A DNA stretch of 64,000 bases, from assembly GCF_020497125.1 (NCBI RefSeq), contig NC_059075.1, positions 30,726,003-30,790,002 on the forward strand. The letters run 5' to 3'. Position numbers and translations under genes: made by a program. This document shows, piece by piece, positions 1 to 11,884 of this stretch (the stretch's first letter is position 1; each line of letters starts with the position of its first letter). The notes under the pieces are model-generated. The model made no database searches. It was not told the origin of the DNA and saw nothing but the letters and a program-made list of their open reading frames with translations. Source of the stretch: Mauremys mutica (taxonomy: Eukaryota > Chordata > Testudines > Geoemydidae).

Positions 1-379
1 GTTGTTTGTTTCCAGAGCACATAGACTGCATCTCATTGGGATCTTGCCAAAAAAAAAAAAAAAGCAGGCATGGGACACGTCTTTTACTACAAGACCTTTC
101 TCAAAGTACCTGATGATGGATCGAAGTGAGAATGCAATAAGAAACTAGAACTACTGGAAAATCAAGTTTTTAAGTGCAGCATATATAGATACTAGGAATC
201 ATGGATGGTGAAGGTGCAACATGTGCTTGACATTATGATGAAATACTGCCAGTTTTCAACAGTAAGCTGATACATCTTTGTAAATAGAGGAATGCCTCAA
301 AGCACCTATAAAAGAAAAGTATGAAATGGGATAGTTGCACTCTTACAGAGGAAATGCAAAAAATGAGGATAAGTATATT
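1..379. other. Intergenic sequence, nothing recognised
   Basis: I see no exon-like open frame, known repeat or RNA gene here, only a short A-run near 50-63. The longest open frame runs on the minus strand and has no recognisable protein content. Confidence 0.5.
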
Positions 380-532
380 CTCCTCCTCAATATACAGATG
401 AAGAAACTGAATCTTGGAGACATTGTGACTTGCCCAAGCTCTTGCATTAAGTTGGGCTGCAGTTGGGAATAAAACCTGGGTCTTCTGAGGCCCAGTCCTG
501 TGTTTTAACCCACTAGACTTTGCTGCCTCCAT
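380..532 (-). repeat. MIR-family SINE fragment
   Basis: The stretch reads as the reverse complement of the conserved MIR body. It has ACAGATGAAGAAACTGA, then GTGACTTGCCCAAG, then the AAAACCTGGGTC and AACCCACTAGACT segments in MIR order. It is strongly diverged, as expected for an ancient SINE shared by amniotes. It has no coding content. Confidence 0.7.
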
Positions 533-959
533 CCATACCGGGCATTTATGGGCCATGCAGTGTCTATTCTCTAGGGGGGGGGATTTCTTGAGCAAACTAT
601 ATCCCTTTTTATATGATTGATTCAAAGCAGGTTATAATTAAAGGACTTACGGTATTAACTCTGTTTTCAAAGCCAAAGCTCACAAAACACAGAATCTGTT
701 ACATTTCCTTTATCTATGTAAACCACCAAACCCCTTTCTGAGATATAGCAGATGCTGACATTCTCACCCAGCTCAAAACAGCCTGAACAGTACTCATGGC
801 ACCTTCTGATTCTCAGCTACTTTATTTCCTCAGCACCCTCTTTCTCCTCCCCACAATTGCACCTCTGCATTAGTCACCTGACAGGCCAGGGGTAGTCAGC
901 TATGTCCAGCTATTACTACTACCTCTAACCTGCCAAATAGTAAGTCATTGGGGTGATAA

Positions 960-1515
960 CTGTCTTCTATCCTCTGGGACGAGTTTGAAAATTATTTGCA
1001 AATGGCCAGCTGTATGACCAGATCAAAGTGGTCCACAAAGGCAGCCAGAGTATCAACCTTGTCACCTTCATCAACACATAAGCTTCTGGCAGAACATCTG
1101 AGTGAGAAATTTGACTCTGAGCTAGATCACAACTGGACTTCACTTCAACAGGGCTATGATAGTTTAGCTCAGAATCTGGACCTATAGAGATGAATCAGCT
1201 CTCAAATCATAGAAACAACACTCTTTGGTTACAAAGTGATAACCATGGTTACAGCAATGGATGCAAGTCACCATTCCTTACCCAGCAAGGCTGCAATTGA
1301 AGCTCAGAAGCAGATATTATGGGATGAAAGTGCAGCTTCAAAGTTATAAATAGAAATGAGGAAGGAGATGCATGGCAAAAGTTTCAAATTGACGCTGATT
1401 ATTCTTCTCTTTTCCCTTTCCCATGAAGCTCCATGAACTATCTGAGCTGGATATTTTAAATACTAGTAGTTAGAATATGGTTTTAAGATCACTTAATAAA
1501 CCTCATTCTTTTTTT
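960..1515 (+). other. Gene-like decayed stretch, possible processed pseudogene
   Basis: An open stretch of about 63 codons (996-1187) is followed by a second short frame around 1248-1350. A polyadenylation-like AATAAA then lies near 1495, followed by a T-rich tract. Reading frames shift between segments, as in an old retrocopy. I could not identify a parent gene, and the downstream tract is T-rich rather than A-rich, so this could simply be chance. Nothing marks it as a CATSPERB exon. Confidence 0.2.
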
Positions 1516-1667
1516 TTTTAACTTGCTGAACGAGATTTCTTGAATTTTTTGTTGGGGGTGGGGGACGGTGTATTGTAACCTTTGTCGACGGTTTAGTGAG
1601 ATACTTTGATAATTTCTTCTGACTGACAGAACCCTGGTGTCAGTGAATGGCAGGCTGACCCCTTTGT

Positions 1668-1832
1668 TAGTTGAAGGATGGACTTGCGGGTAAGGTGCTG
1701 GAACACAAAACCCCAGGGTTTTATTCTTGGCTCTGTTCCATTTATTGTGATTTTGGGAAAACCACTAAATCTTTGTGGGCTCACAGGGCTGTTGTGAGGC
1801 TAAATTCATTGAGAAGTGCTCAGATAAATGCC
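1668..1832 (+). repeat. MIR-family SINE fragment
   Basis: This follows the forward MIR pattern: a CCAGGGTTTTATTCTTGGCTC-like segment, then a TGATTTTGGGAAAACCACTAAA segment corresponding to the conserved core, then CTCACAGGGCTGTTGTGAGG. The core is diverged, but the order of the blocks is preserved. Confidence 0.6.
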
Positions 1833-2104
1833 ATGGGAAAAAATCTACCAATAAAATACATTTGGAATTACAGTAAATGCTACACATATTGTGACATTTG
1901 TACTATTTTAAACCTGTTTTTTAAGTCCTAACCTGTTTTTAAACAGTTTAGATCATGAAAACTGCACGCATTTTTGTGTTTATTTTTCACTATTTATGCT
2001 GTTTGTTAAACTCTCTTGCATTTCTCTGAGCTCAATCAATGCAAATAGACTAGTCAAGTTGACTTTTGAGTGAATTACACATTTCTTCATACATGAACAA
2101 AATG

Positions 2105-2760
2105 TTGCAGTGTTTGGGCTACTGGGTGTGACATTCCCCAGGGTACAATCTGGACTGTTGAACAGCTGTGTCCCCTCTCACTCTCCAGTCTGGGGTGCCT
2201 TTTACACTGCTTGGCAGTGAGAACAACCATTCCTGGTCTGTTCACACACAGCCTCTAGCACACAAAATCACTCCCAGCTGAATATATGAGTGCTTCTAGA
2301 CAGCCACTCCTGAATCATATTACAGAGCAACATCAGCAAATTCCCAGTCCCAGACGTGTCCCCAGAAATGTGTGTCTTGTACTGCCCAGTTCTTTCCTTC
2401 TGTGCACTACAAGCTCATAGCAAGTCCATCATTTCATTAGTAGAAAATGGTATTCACAAACCCTGTTTCTCAATGGGGGTTCCCAAGCACTTCAATCCAA
2501 ACAGACTTGCTTAGATAAAACAAGTTTAGTAACTAGAAAGAGATTTTAAGTGATTACAAGTAATGAGGCATAAAAGAATTGGTTACAAAGAAATAAAATG
2601 TAAAACTAATACCTAATTTATCAAGCTAAGTGAACTCAAAGCAAAGATTTCTCTCACTATATGCTTACAGCAGTCTGGCTGGATCTTTCAGCCAGGACCA
2701 CTCTCCCAGTTCAATGGTTCTTCTTTTGTCCTTCAAACATTTTGGATGCCATGAGTAGAG
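2105..2760 (-). mobile_element. LTR-like repeat fragment, minus orientation
   Basis: The stretch shares a signature with the LTR-like insertion at 13903-15031, read in the opposite direction. The shared part is the block around TTTTAAGTGATTACAAGTAATGAGGCATAAAAG (split here for length) with GGTTACAAAGAAATAAAATG. No target-site duplication or clear TG..CA ends could be fixed, so the borders are approximate. No protein-coding retroviral region is present. It could instead be an internal fragment of the same element family. Confidence 0.4.
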
Positions 2761-3250
2761 ATGAGGGGACAGAGGTGACTTGTGTTCTCTGTTCTCCCTT
2801 GTTATAGCATTTCTCTTCTTTGAGAATCATCTCCAGCTGTGGTTCAGGCAATAGCAAGTCTGACTGCCAAGATGTAAATCTCTCGTTCACACCCTTCTTC
2901 CTGCTCAACCCAGTAATAATCCATTTGATTATGGGGACAACTTGCTGAGGTAATGGCTAACCTTTTGTCTCTGAGGAACTGATCTGTGCCTGCTTTTCTA
3001 AACTTGGAACACGTCTCAATGTCATACAGTAAAATCTTATAACTGTGTGTTGCTACCCACATTTTACCAGGATAGTAGTGCTCAGTAGATTGAGTTTTCA
3101 AAGGATACCTCACAAGACATACTTTATACAAAATGTATCAGAGTCTTGTAAAAGTGGTGGATATAAGGGTACAGTCTGTGACACAGGAGAATGTTTTGTT
3201 TATTTGATCAATAATTGTTTAAATGGATTTTTTTTTCTTTTTAAATGAAG
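2761..3250. other. Intergenic sequence, nothing recognised
   Basis: Short open frames occur on both strands, but none shows conserved protein features or splice context. No repeat family was recognised with confidence. Confidence 0.4.
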
Positions 3251-3346
3251 CCTCTATCACTAAGTTAGTCTATCACTATAGACTAACAGACTAACGTCTG
3301 TTAGTCTATAAGGTGCCACAGGATTCTTTGCTGCTCCTCTATCACT
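3251..3346 (+). mobile_element. Short retroposon insertion with 11-bp target duplication
   Basis: The direct repeat CCTCTATCACT occurs at 3251-3261 and 3336-3346. It brackets a 74-bp insert that ends in TTAGTCTATAAGGTGCCACAGG, a 3' block I recognise as common in turtle genomes. The insert also contains the small palindrome AGACTAACAGACTAACGTCT. The duplication length fits LINE-driven retroposition of a truncated SINE or LINE tail. Confidence 0.6.
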
Positions 3347-3439
3347 GGTAGGTTTTGTGGAAGTTTGTTCCAGAACCTGAGTGTGCAGTTCAGTTTGACA
3401 TTGCACTGTCCATTTAACTGCAATGAGCCAAATAAAGTG

Positions 3440-3885
3440 TGATGTAAGCATGGGCAGCATGTATCGTAGGCTTGGGGAGGCTATGCCTCCCCCAAGCAGC
3501 CCAGCATGGCCCTGCCCACGCTCTGTCTGGAAGGCCCCCTCTTGTCCTGCTTGCTCTTCCCCCTTGGCCCCAGCCCAGGCAGGCTGGCTGCTCCTCTTAA
3601 GGGGAGTGTGCTGGTTGGTACTATGCACAGGTCTAAGGTTGCCGCGGCCGGCCAGGCCAGGACTTGGGGTGACTGGGGTCACCCAGCGGTGAGGGCCACC
3701 AGGGTGCTGGGGCTGTGCCACCTGGTGCTCAGGAAGGAGGGAAGGAAAGACTGTTGGGGCTGCCTGCCCGGCGCTCAGGGGTTGGGGGAAACTCTGGGCT
3801 CTAGCGGGGATAGAGGGTGGGGCCGGCCAGGGGCTAGCTTCCCTGAGCCAGCGGGTCACCCACTGCGCATGGATGTAAGATTGGT
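3440..3885. other. GC-rich island-like block, probably repeat-derived
   Basis: Base composition rises sharply compared with the AT-rich surroundings, with GC- and CpG-containing runs such as GCCGCGGCCGG near 3642. Open frames of up to 199 codons exist on both strands. They are low-complexity, rich in Pro, Ala and Gly, and most likely by-products of composition. The block resembles the GC-rich interiors of the hAT elements elsewhere in the window, but I could not find terminal repeats or a target duplication. A genuine CpG island promoter cannot be excluded. Confidence 0.35.
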
Positions 3886-4227
3886 CAGATGTGAAGTTTG
3901 CTATTAGTCTACTCCAATGTTGTAAAATATTATTGTGAGTTGGTTAAACCTTGTCATGGGCTCAGTTAAACCACATTGAAACTGATGGGTGTGAATGTGT
4001 GCTTCATTTCAGACCGCTGTAAGAGACAGTTAAGAAGCCCCACCTGAAACAAAGCATTATGAAGTCTGCCCAGGCATTTGCACTGCTGGGCAGAGGGGCT
4101 TAACTGAGTATTGTTTGGATGAGTAGGTGGAACAGACAGCACAAGGAGTGATGCGCGGGGACAGAGAAAGCGCACAGAGATAAAACCCAAGCGCACAGCC
4201 TGGAAGCAAAGCAATGTGGCCCTTAGC

Positions 4228-4345
4228 CTTATCTAAGTCCTGGTGTACACTTAAAATTTAGCTCAACCTAGCTATGTTGCTCAGTGGTGTCAAGCCCCAG
4301 ACTTAAGCCGATCTAATTCCTGGTGTAGATGCAGCTAGAACGATG
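4228..4345. mobile_element. Harbinger-type MITE fragment
   Basis: The sequence carries TGGTGTACACTTAAAATTTA at its left and CCTGGTGTAGATGCAGCTAG at its right, with AGCTCAACCTAGCTATGTTGCTCAG-like interior. This matches the pattern of the longer copy at 37844-38105. Both ends are diverged and no 3-bp target duplication could be confirmed. Confidence 0.5.
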
Positions 4346-4538
4346 AAAGAATATCCAGGCTGAGTAAATAGACTGCACGTCTATTTAAACCATATTACTT
4401 TAAAAATGCAGCAATATTTCCATATTTATCTATTGATAAATTAATCTTATTGCTGAAATCTACAGTAAGGATGTAGGAAAGCAAAACACTAAATCTATGG
4501 AGCATCCTGTTCAAAAACTCTCATTTTCAGTGGAGTAA

Positions 4539-4961
4539 ACTAGTAAAGTTTAGCTTTAAGTGAAAGTCCTCCCTTATTAGATCAAGCTGTAATGCTTTAT
4601 TATGTGCTAAAGTCATTTAGGTTCTGACTAAGAGCTGAGAGACACCCTCTAATATTGATTTTTTTTCCTCATGGTGTGAAGTTCTGCATTGCTTTCAGTA
4701 GCTCAACCCAAAATGTTCTGTTTGCAGCAATTTTCCCAGTCCCCTTTAAGCCTGGTCCACACAAGAATAGTAGGCTGGCATAACTGCACTGCTCAGGGTG
4801 TTACCTGGGGTTCTTTCAACCCAAAGCTCTTGGTAACCTTTACTCTGTGCGAGGAGGTGTCAGGAAACAAATCAGGGGAGACATGGCTGTCTGACAGATA
4901 GATGGCTGGCACAAACAGGACAACACAAGAGTGCTTTCACTTAAAGCTAAACTTTACTAGT
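4539..4961. repeat. Perfect 28-nt inverted repeat, 367-nt spacer
   Basis: Positions 4539-4566 and 4934-4961 are exact reverse complements over 28 nucleotides (ACTAGTAAAGTTTAGC.. against ..GCTAAACTTTACTAGT). The right arm sits inside the LTR-like sequence starting near 4888, in its presumed R/U5 part. The left arm lies outside it in otherwise unrelated sequence. Confidence 0.8.
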
Positions 4962-5515
4962 CTCAAGCACTTACACGCGTCCGCAACAAGATTAGTAAAA
5001 CACCCCCAACCCTCGATAATTACCAAAGCTGAGTGTGGCTTTCAAGGGACACAGCAGCAGGATTCCAGTGGCCAAATCTTCTGTCTGCTGGTGGGGGCCG
5101 CAAGATGTATCCAGAGGGAGAGTCCAAAAGAGTCCCCAAACGAGTCCAACTATCTCAAGCTTTTCCCCCTTATTTATACATTAGTAATAGAATGACATGT
5201 CCCTTAAAGAAACTTTAAGTAAGCAATTTCAATCATCAAGCAAGAGGTTCCTTCTGATTATTGATTAACCAGGTGTGGGTTATTTCAGGGGTCTCAAGCC
5301 TGCAGACTCAATAGACATTCCCGAGGGCACATCCTGCTCTTTTAAAATGCATGTATCAGCAACTTCAACACAATTCTTATCAGGAAGGACGGAGGGGAGG
5401 AGGGGTCAAGCTGCCCTTGCTGTGGCACCCAAAACCCCCTCCCCTCCTGCCTTGGTCAAGCTGAGATTGCTGAATGGCCAATTTACAGCTTGCTGACTAG
5501 GCCGCCTTTAACAAT
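4888..5515 (-). mobile_element. LTR-like insertion, minus orientation
   Basis: Read on the minus strand, this shows LTR logic. A TATAAATAAG box lies near 5168-5178. A transcribed-looking segment follows, then an AGTAAA-type polyadenylation motif near 4955. The end TCTGTCAGACA reads on the + strand as TGTCTGACAGA at 4888. No gag, pol or env frame is attached, so it is a solo LTR or fragment. The far border is approximate and no target duplication was found. Confidence 0.45.
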
Positions 5516-5555
5516 AAGCGATAGTGGTTTTAGGTACTTTACTGGTTTGCCAAAG

Positions 5556-5725
5556 CTGCCCCGTACAAGGGGTGTGAAAAATCGGCATGTCTGAATGGCA
5601 GAGTTAAGTTGATTTTAATCACAGTGTAGACAGCGCTAGATTGACAGAAGAATTCTTCTGTCAATCTACCTACTGCCGCTCAGGGAGGTGGATTACCTGT
5701 GCCAACAGGAGAATCCACTATTGCA
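5556..5725. mobile_element. Harbinger-type MITE, internal fragment
   Basis: Characteristic interior blocks are present: GGGGTGTGAAAAATC, GTGTAGACAGCGCTAGAT, the palindromic AGAAGAATTCTTCT, and CAGGGAGGTGGATTACC. These blocks also occur, diverged, in the fuller copy at 37844-38105. The terminal repeats are missing or eroded. Confidence 0.6.
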
Positions 5726-8700
5726 AATTTTCTTTACTCTATCTCTTCTCCCTTGATATTATCTTTCCAGATATTAGTACTGGGGGCTCTGTATAGGTCA
5801 CTATAAATATTTGAAGGGAACATATCCAATGTTTAAAAGACCAGCCAGATGACAAAAAGCACTTTCAACAGGAAAGTAAAGCAAACTGCAACACTTAAAC
5901 TTGGGTTAATCAGGTAAAATGTTATGGGATCTTCAGCTCTGCAAATCAGGCCATTCACTGAGGTGTCTATATGGGTTTAGGTACCTAATTTCAAACTCTT
6001 GTTTAGGACAGTCTAAGCCCATATAGTAGGTCAGTATCAGAAGTTGGAGTAGAATGCAGGAGTTTCTGACTCTCCCTCCCATGTTGAATTCCCTAGGCTC
6101 TAATTAGCAGGGAAATTCTTTACCACTTTTCTGTAAAACTTATGCTGTTTCATCAAATGCTGTTTTAAATAAATATGGCTATTCCTGCCTTAATGTTCAT
6201 CACATACATTACTTTGGAACTGAAAAATCCACAGAAAACAGGAAAGTACTTTAGAACTACATTAGCTCTTTAAATACATATGTAAATATTGTAAATCCTT
6301 TTGGGAAGAATTTAAACCAGACAAGCCGGAAGCCTGAGATCTTTGTATGGTATGTCAATGCAGGGAAGAACACAGCTGTTAGCCTTATCTCTGTGCATTA
6401 ATATAAAGGCAACACTAAGTCCATCTGTGACTGCTGTTCACAAACAAACGTCACCTAGAGAGTCTCTGCTTCTACCTTTAAACTGTCTTCACCCCTCTAT
6501 CTTGTTATAATGTTTAAACAGCTAAGCAATGCAAATATGTTGGTGTAACCTGAATGCCACAAAAACTCACTTATAAAGAATAAAACCTATAAAATCCTTC
6601 CTTTGGGCATTTACATTCTGCTCAATACAAGTAATTATCAGTCCGTTAAGTAACTTTAATGCCACTATTACCATAGCATAGTGGTGTAGAGTATGCAAGA
6701 CCCAGGTTCTGCATACGGTGCCTCATCCACTAATTCCTCATGGTCTGGGTCTGGCCCACATAAGATGTTTAGCTTTGCATCATAAAAGAAATGGATGAAA
6801 GTTTAAAATTGAGCTCTACTGACTTTCTTATTCTTGGGCCCTATCCTGTCTTCTTTGTCCCTCTCCCCTCCTTCCTTGATTTCAGAGGGAGTTTGGGGTA
6901 TGCAAGGAATGTATTTTCAGGCCACTCCTGCATTAATATGTATCTCCAAAGAGCTAGTGAAAGTTTTTTCAAGCATTTATTCAATGTCACTTTGATCTTG
7001 CTTTGGAGGCTTTAGTATTGATTTCCACTGACTATCCATCCTCATCTGTTTAGCTGATGACAAAGATGTTTAATAAAAGAGGATAACTGTGTCCACAGGA
7101 AAGCAGCAGTGGTATGCAATTGAAGGGGGATTTGTTCCAGCAGCTTGAGTTCTGGCTGCCTCCTGGACACATCCAGGACTGGATAGAAATCGGTGAGAAT
7201 GCTTTCTTTTTTTCCTTTGAAAGGGTGTCTCCACCCACACCACCATCATTTTCTTCTTTTACGTAACAGCAGGAATCTGAAATCTCTGGTATTATGCATC
7301 TCTATGGGGATTGCAACTATTTATTCGTGGAGACTGACTAAGTTAATAATGTGGAACACAATACAGACAATAATAAAAACAATTGTTCTGAATTCAAAGC
7401 AGGAGTGAGAAAAATGTGAGTTGTTTTAGTGTGTTGAATTGGTGGTAAATTTAAATCTGTTTCTGCACTGGCTTATTAAAGTTCAAAGTGTCATTCTCTG
7501 GTAATTTATGCCCTGACATTTAAGATTTTTTTTAAATGTAAGTCCTAATATCAACAGGAACATTTTCATAAAGTGAATTTCAGAAAATTGCTTGTGTTGA
7601 AACGTGGTGTTTTTATTGTCCTTACAATAACATGGAGCTGAAAACTCTGCCAGCCCCATGACACGGTGGTATTGAGACAATGTAGATTTTAATGCCTAAT
7701 ATTTATTATGCATTTATTAGTTCCTTTTCAATCTTGGTTAAATGTTCTCGAATTTTAAAACCCTTGGTGACCTAGCCTGAATGTCTGTTTTATACATAAA
7801 ACTTTTAAGGCCTGATACTGTTGTCTTCATTCAGGCAAAACTTCCACTGGCTCATTTGGGAGCCATCCCTCACTGCCCCAAGGCCAAGGGCTGCAGGGCT
7901 AGGCCTAGAATGTCTGTGTGTTGACTCAATGATGATCCTTTATTGCATCTTACTGACATACGGAAACCTTTTTCCTTTACAGAGCTTCCTGCTGGCACAT
8001 GGGGTTTTCTGAAAATACATAATCTCGGCTTGTTATGCAATATAGTGCAGTCTAGTGCCAGTTCTTTGTTTAAGAAGGGTGTGAAAGGATTTGACCAACA
8101 AGAAGTGATGCCAAATGTTAACTACAACGTCATTCAAGCACCTGCCTTCATGAATAATCCCGGATCCTCTCAAAGATGTACGTACACTTGGAACTCTTAT
8201 CAACTTAAACATGAAACCAGCCATAAAAATCACATGATTCCTTTTTATCTTTAGTTAATATACTAAATAAGAACTAGTTTTTGTTTTATATGAACCATGA
8301 ATGAAAAGGACCTATCAGACATTTAGTACTTCTCAAACTGCTTTAAACTCTGGCCTGGACAAAATTCCAACTGTAATAATTACATTTTGACATAGTAAAT
8401 TTTTTCAGCTGTTTCATTTTGGTACTGCAATCTTCACTTCCCATCTTAAGCTATTGTGTAGTGTTGCAGGGTGCTGCTAAACAACTGAGTCACATCGGGG
8501 TGGCTGTACTTCATTGGCTGTCAGTTATTCCTATATATCCCTTTCTTGAAATAAAAGGTTGTAAAGAGCTTTGGTTGTGCTTTACCAATGCAAAATTATT
8601 CAGCAAGGCAACAGCTGAGAGTCTTTTTGCAGGACCTGACGAAAAAGGATACTGAGTAGTCACAAGATTTTGGTTCAAAATTTTATTTTCTAACAATGTA

Positions 8701-9490
8701 GGGCCTTCTGCCTTTGCATGCTTATATTTATTTAGATAAAAAATGCCAGATCTGCTCTTCATTACTTCAGTGTCTCTTTAGTAACTTCATTGACATATAA
8801 CTGAGTGAATTTGGCACAATAAGCAAACTTCAGTTTTCGTATGTGTTCGGGCATATATGTAGTGAGTACTTCTAGCAATCTTTAAGATGAAAAGCACTGT
8901 GTGAAGCTAAGAAAACAGTACAGATTTTAAAAGATTTCTTCTGTATTTATTGTCCATCTTGTCGAGGGCTGGGATTTTTTATGTAAATAAAGTTTAGATA
9001 TGAACAGAGAAAGGGGTTTAACAAAACACTGATTGCAAGTAAAGCTGCTTTTTGAAATGGTTGGCTTAGAGCTCAGGCTAGTTAGGACTCCAGGTAGGGT
9101 CCTTCAGTAAACAAGTACTGCCTTCGCTATTCAGTCAGTGATTATGAATCTTTTAGAATCGTCAAATGCTCAGCAATGTAGAATTCAGAGGAAGAGGGTC
9201 CCTGTTGAAAGGTGCAATTTTGTATTAGAATTGTTTAAAAAAACCTCAGATGAAATTTTTAAGATGGGAAAATATAATATAGGTGTGAATTAGTGAAACC
9301 ATTATCCCCTGATACAACAGTTAAACATGTTTCAAAAGTGACTGAGGTTTGTCATATAACATCTGTGTTTACACACACACGTGCATCTCTGGTATACTGC
9401 ACATGTCAGAGACCATAGGATTCTCTGTTATGAAGCTCTGTGTGTGTTTATAAAATGAAGTTATAGGTGGGGCTGGTAGTGTTTCCTATT
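5726..9490. other. AT-rich intergenic region without a recognised gene
   Basis: No exon with convincing protein homology was found. Palindromic TTAGGCACC/CCTAA-type ancient repeat scraps occur near 5950-6010, and GGCCTGATACTG near 7810. An AATAAA at 8986-8991 ends an AT-rich stretch that could be the 3' UTR of a neighbouring gene on the + strand, but no coding exon supports this. Open frames such as 7943-8254 lack recognisable domains. Confidence 0.35.
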
Positions 9491-9493
9491 ATT

Positions 9494-10660
9494 AAGGTTG
9501 CCTGACACTTCCCATTATAAGACCCTGTTCTCAGTTGCTTATAACTTCGCTAAATTTTTATGGGCTTTGGGCTAAAATTTTCCTTGCTGGGTGTCTGCCT
9601 CAGGTTGAATTTTTTTTGGAAGATTTCAGCCAAACAGTTCAGCTGATTCCAAGAATAAAGCCAGGAAAAAAATACATTGTTTTGCTCATGTTTAAAAAAA
9701 AAAAAAGACCTTTTACTTGAAATGCTGAAGGGCCCTCTGTTTTAGAGTAAGGACTTGAAAATCGGTAAGGGGGGGTGACCTTTGTATCATGGATGTGCCT
9801 TTTGCCATCCCACAAAAATCTGTCCCAATCTTGACAAGTTAAAAACTTTTGAAAAATCTCAATTTGCACATGCCTAGACACTACTTAGCTTTTAACAGCT
9901 TAAAATCTCCAACGTCCATCCTCTCTAAGCATGTTCCATCCCCTCTGCTGACCAGACTGCACATGAGCAACTGAATATGCTCCAAACCAGGGATATAGAT
10001 GTGAAGCAGGACTTGCCCTGTAATTGCTGCTGCCAGGCACTGAGAATAAGGAGCCTGTCGGCCCTGTGCTCTCAATGATCCACCATCCCTGCTGGCACCC
10101 AGGCATATGGAGAAGGAAGCCATCCAATTCAAATGCAGAGGGGACAAAAGCCAGACCAAAGGAAAGGGGAAGAAGTAGATTTGGAAAAGGAGTCTGATGA
10201 GATTGGGGTGGAAGGAGAGGAAGAGATAGGGTTGCCAATTTTGGTTGGATGTATTCCTGGAAGTTTCATCACATGACGATCTTTAATTAAAGATTAATCG
10301 TTAATTCCTGGAGATTCCAGAACAATCCAGAAGGGTTGGCAACCCTAGGGAGAGAAACTATGACCGACAGTTGGAAGAAGGAAACTGGGCCTGGCTGGTC
10401 AGGGAGAATGGGATAAGGAACCATTGGGGAGGAATGGGGCAGATGGGTAGGAGAAGAGAGAAGTCTGAGAAGCAGCTGGGGAGAAATGGAACTGGCTGGG
10501 CAAAAAGACTGGGATTAGAAAAGGAAAAACAAGAGACTGAAGAAGGAGAATAGGACTGGGTGGCTGGGACAGAAAGCTGGTGTGGGGAAGAGACAAGCCT
10601 AGGACAGGGACAAATTGGAGGAGGTGGAATAAAAAGAATCAGAATTGGGAAAAATGGGCA
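9494..10660 (+). repeat. Interspersed repeat copy A (same family as 31030-37735)
   Basis: The block beginning TTAAGGTTGCC is followed by GTTCTCAGTTGCTTATAAC, GGTGTCTGCCTCAGG, GAAAAATCTCAATTTGCACATGC and a long purine-rich (GGGAGA/GGAGAA) tract at about 10360-10620. It aligns by eye, in the same order, with the copy interrupted by the Harbinger element at 31030-37735. I cannot name the family. The open frames here (for example 112 aa on the minus strand) show no domain. Confidence 0.6.
10229..10345. mobile_element. 117-bp MITE with GGGTTGCCAA ends and TA duplication
   Basis: The terminal inverted repeats GGGTTGCCAA and TTGGCAACCC are perfect and are flanked by TA on both sides (10227-10228 and 10346-10347). 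The interior contains the AT-rich inverted stretch CTTTAATTAAAGATTAATCG. Size, TA duplication and inverted ends fit a non-autonomous Tc1/mariner-type element inserted into repeat copy A. Confidence 0.8.
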
Positions 10661-11011
10661 AAAGGTCTGTGTTAACTAGAGCACACTCCCCATGGAGCCT
10701 GGAGTGGACCCCAAGATGTCTGAGTTTCTCCATTCCTCTGCTGTGAGCAAATATCTGTGAAACCCAGTGGCAAAGTGTGTGCCCCATCCCCCACTAGTGC
10801 TGGTCCACATAGAGGATGACAACCTACTGTTCCTATCATTTTCTCCATTAGTTCAAGTCTCCATTAGCTCAAAATCTCAAGCAGAGGTCTGTACCTTGGA
10901 TCTAACGGTCCAAACCCTGCTGATGACCCATGTAAGTGTCAATAAGATGCCACATGATGGAATTCTTGTTTTTCAGTTTGTTTTTACAAAAATCTAGGAC
11001 ATTTCACAGGA

Positions 11012-11135
11012 AAAATGTTAGAAGAACATTAAGGTTGCAAAGTCAAGCACTCAAAAGTTAGGAAATACAAGAATTGAGGTTGCCCATGTGCATTATAACA
11101 TCATCTTTAGTTACATGATCACATACTATTTTTTT
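11012..11135 (+). repeat. TTAAGGTTGC module, forward copy
   Basis: The module runs AACATTAAGGTTGCAAAGTC, AAGCACTCAAAAGTTAGGAA, then TTAGTTACATGATCACATAC. Its reverse complement occurs at 11885-12035 and 37560-37735, and another forward copy lies at 49133-49272. The pair at 11012 and 11885 forms a large inverted repeat, as expected for terminal inverted repeats of an unnamed DNA element or for a foldback element. Confidence 0.65.
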
Positions 11136-11284
11136 TCCCCACAGGCCCGTCCATCTCCTTCAGTAAACAGTGTAGACCTGCTTTTGGGATGGATCAAGGT
11201 TGTGTAGTGAAGGAGACTGTCTGACTGAACCCTGACTTTGTTTATTGAGTAAGATGGAAGATGTGTAGTGAATGAGGCAGGGGA

Positions 11285-11740
11285 CTGCAGAAAGAAGAAA
11301 ATATGGTCTGATGGTTAAGGTAGTTAAATGCTGCTCTGGGAAATTGGATTCTAACCTTGACTCTGCCACTCTGTTCCTATGTGATGCCAGCCAAATCACT
11401 TAAACCAGACTTTTTAGAGGTGGTCATTAATGTGTGTTCCTCGTTTTATGTGTGTTTGACTTCAGACCATGAGGGTCTGATTTGCAGAAGCGCTAAGCAT
11501 TCACACAACTCCATCTGACGTCAATGGGAGCTATACGTTGAATGTAATACTTAGAACCTGATTTTTTGGAGTACTTAGTATCTCACATTAGGCACCCAAA
11601 ATTTGTGATGCCTTTGACTCTAATTTCTGTTCCTCTACCCATCTGTAAAATGAGAATAATAACATTGTTACCTCACAGGGGATTTATGAAGATAAATTGT
11701 TTCTGAAGCATTCAGATACTATACTGATGAGTGCCAGAGA
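11285..11740 (+). repeat. MIR SINE, split
   Basis: The 5' body (GGTCTGATGGTTAAGG, then TTCTAACCTTGACTCTGCCACT) ends near 11402. The 3' part (CCCATCTGTAAAATGAGAATAATAAC, split for length, then CCTCACAGGGGATTTATGAAGA) resumes near 11638. About 230 nt between them include another ancient palindromic repeat scrap (CACAACTCCATCTGACGTCAATGGGAG region). Confidence 0.65.
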
Positions 11741-11884
11741 AAATCCCATGAGGAAGGCATGAATAGTGTACAATACATAAGGCATGAAGCCACATGTGGA
11801 AAAATAAGGATAAAACAAAATATTGAGTAGTTGCTTATTAAATGAGCACTGTCCATCCTATGCACTGAATAAGACAGGAGTCCT

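Noticed and set aside
3260..3907. Overlapping 199-aa and 133-aa frames on opposite strands
   Set aside because: They arise from GC-rich composition with few stop codons and show no conserved motif or splice context.
11100..11160. T-rich tract with CCCCACAG, a possible splice acceptor
   Set aside because: No protein-like frame follows, and the tract borders a repeat module.
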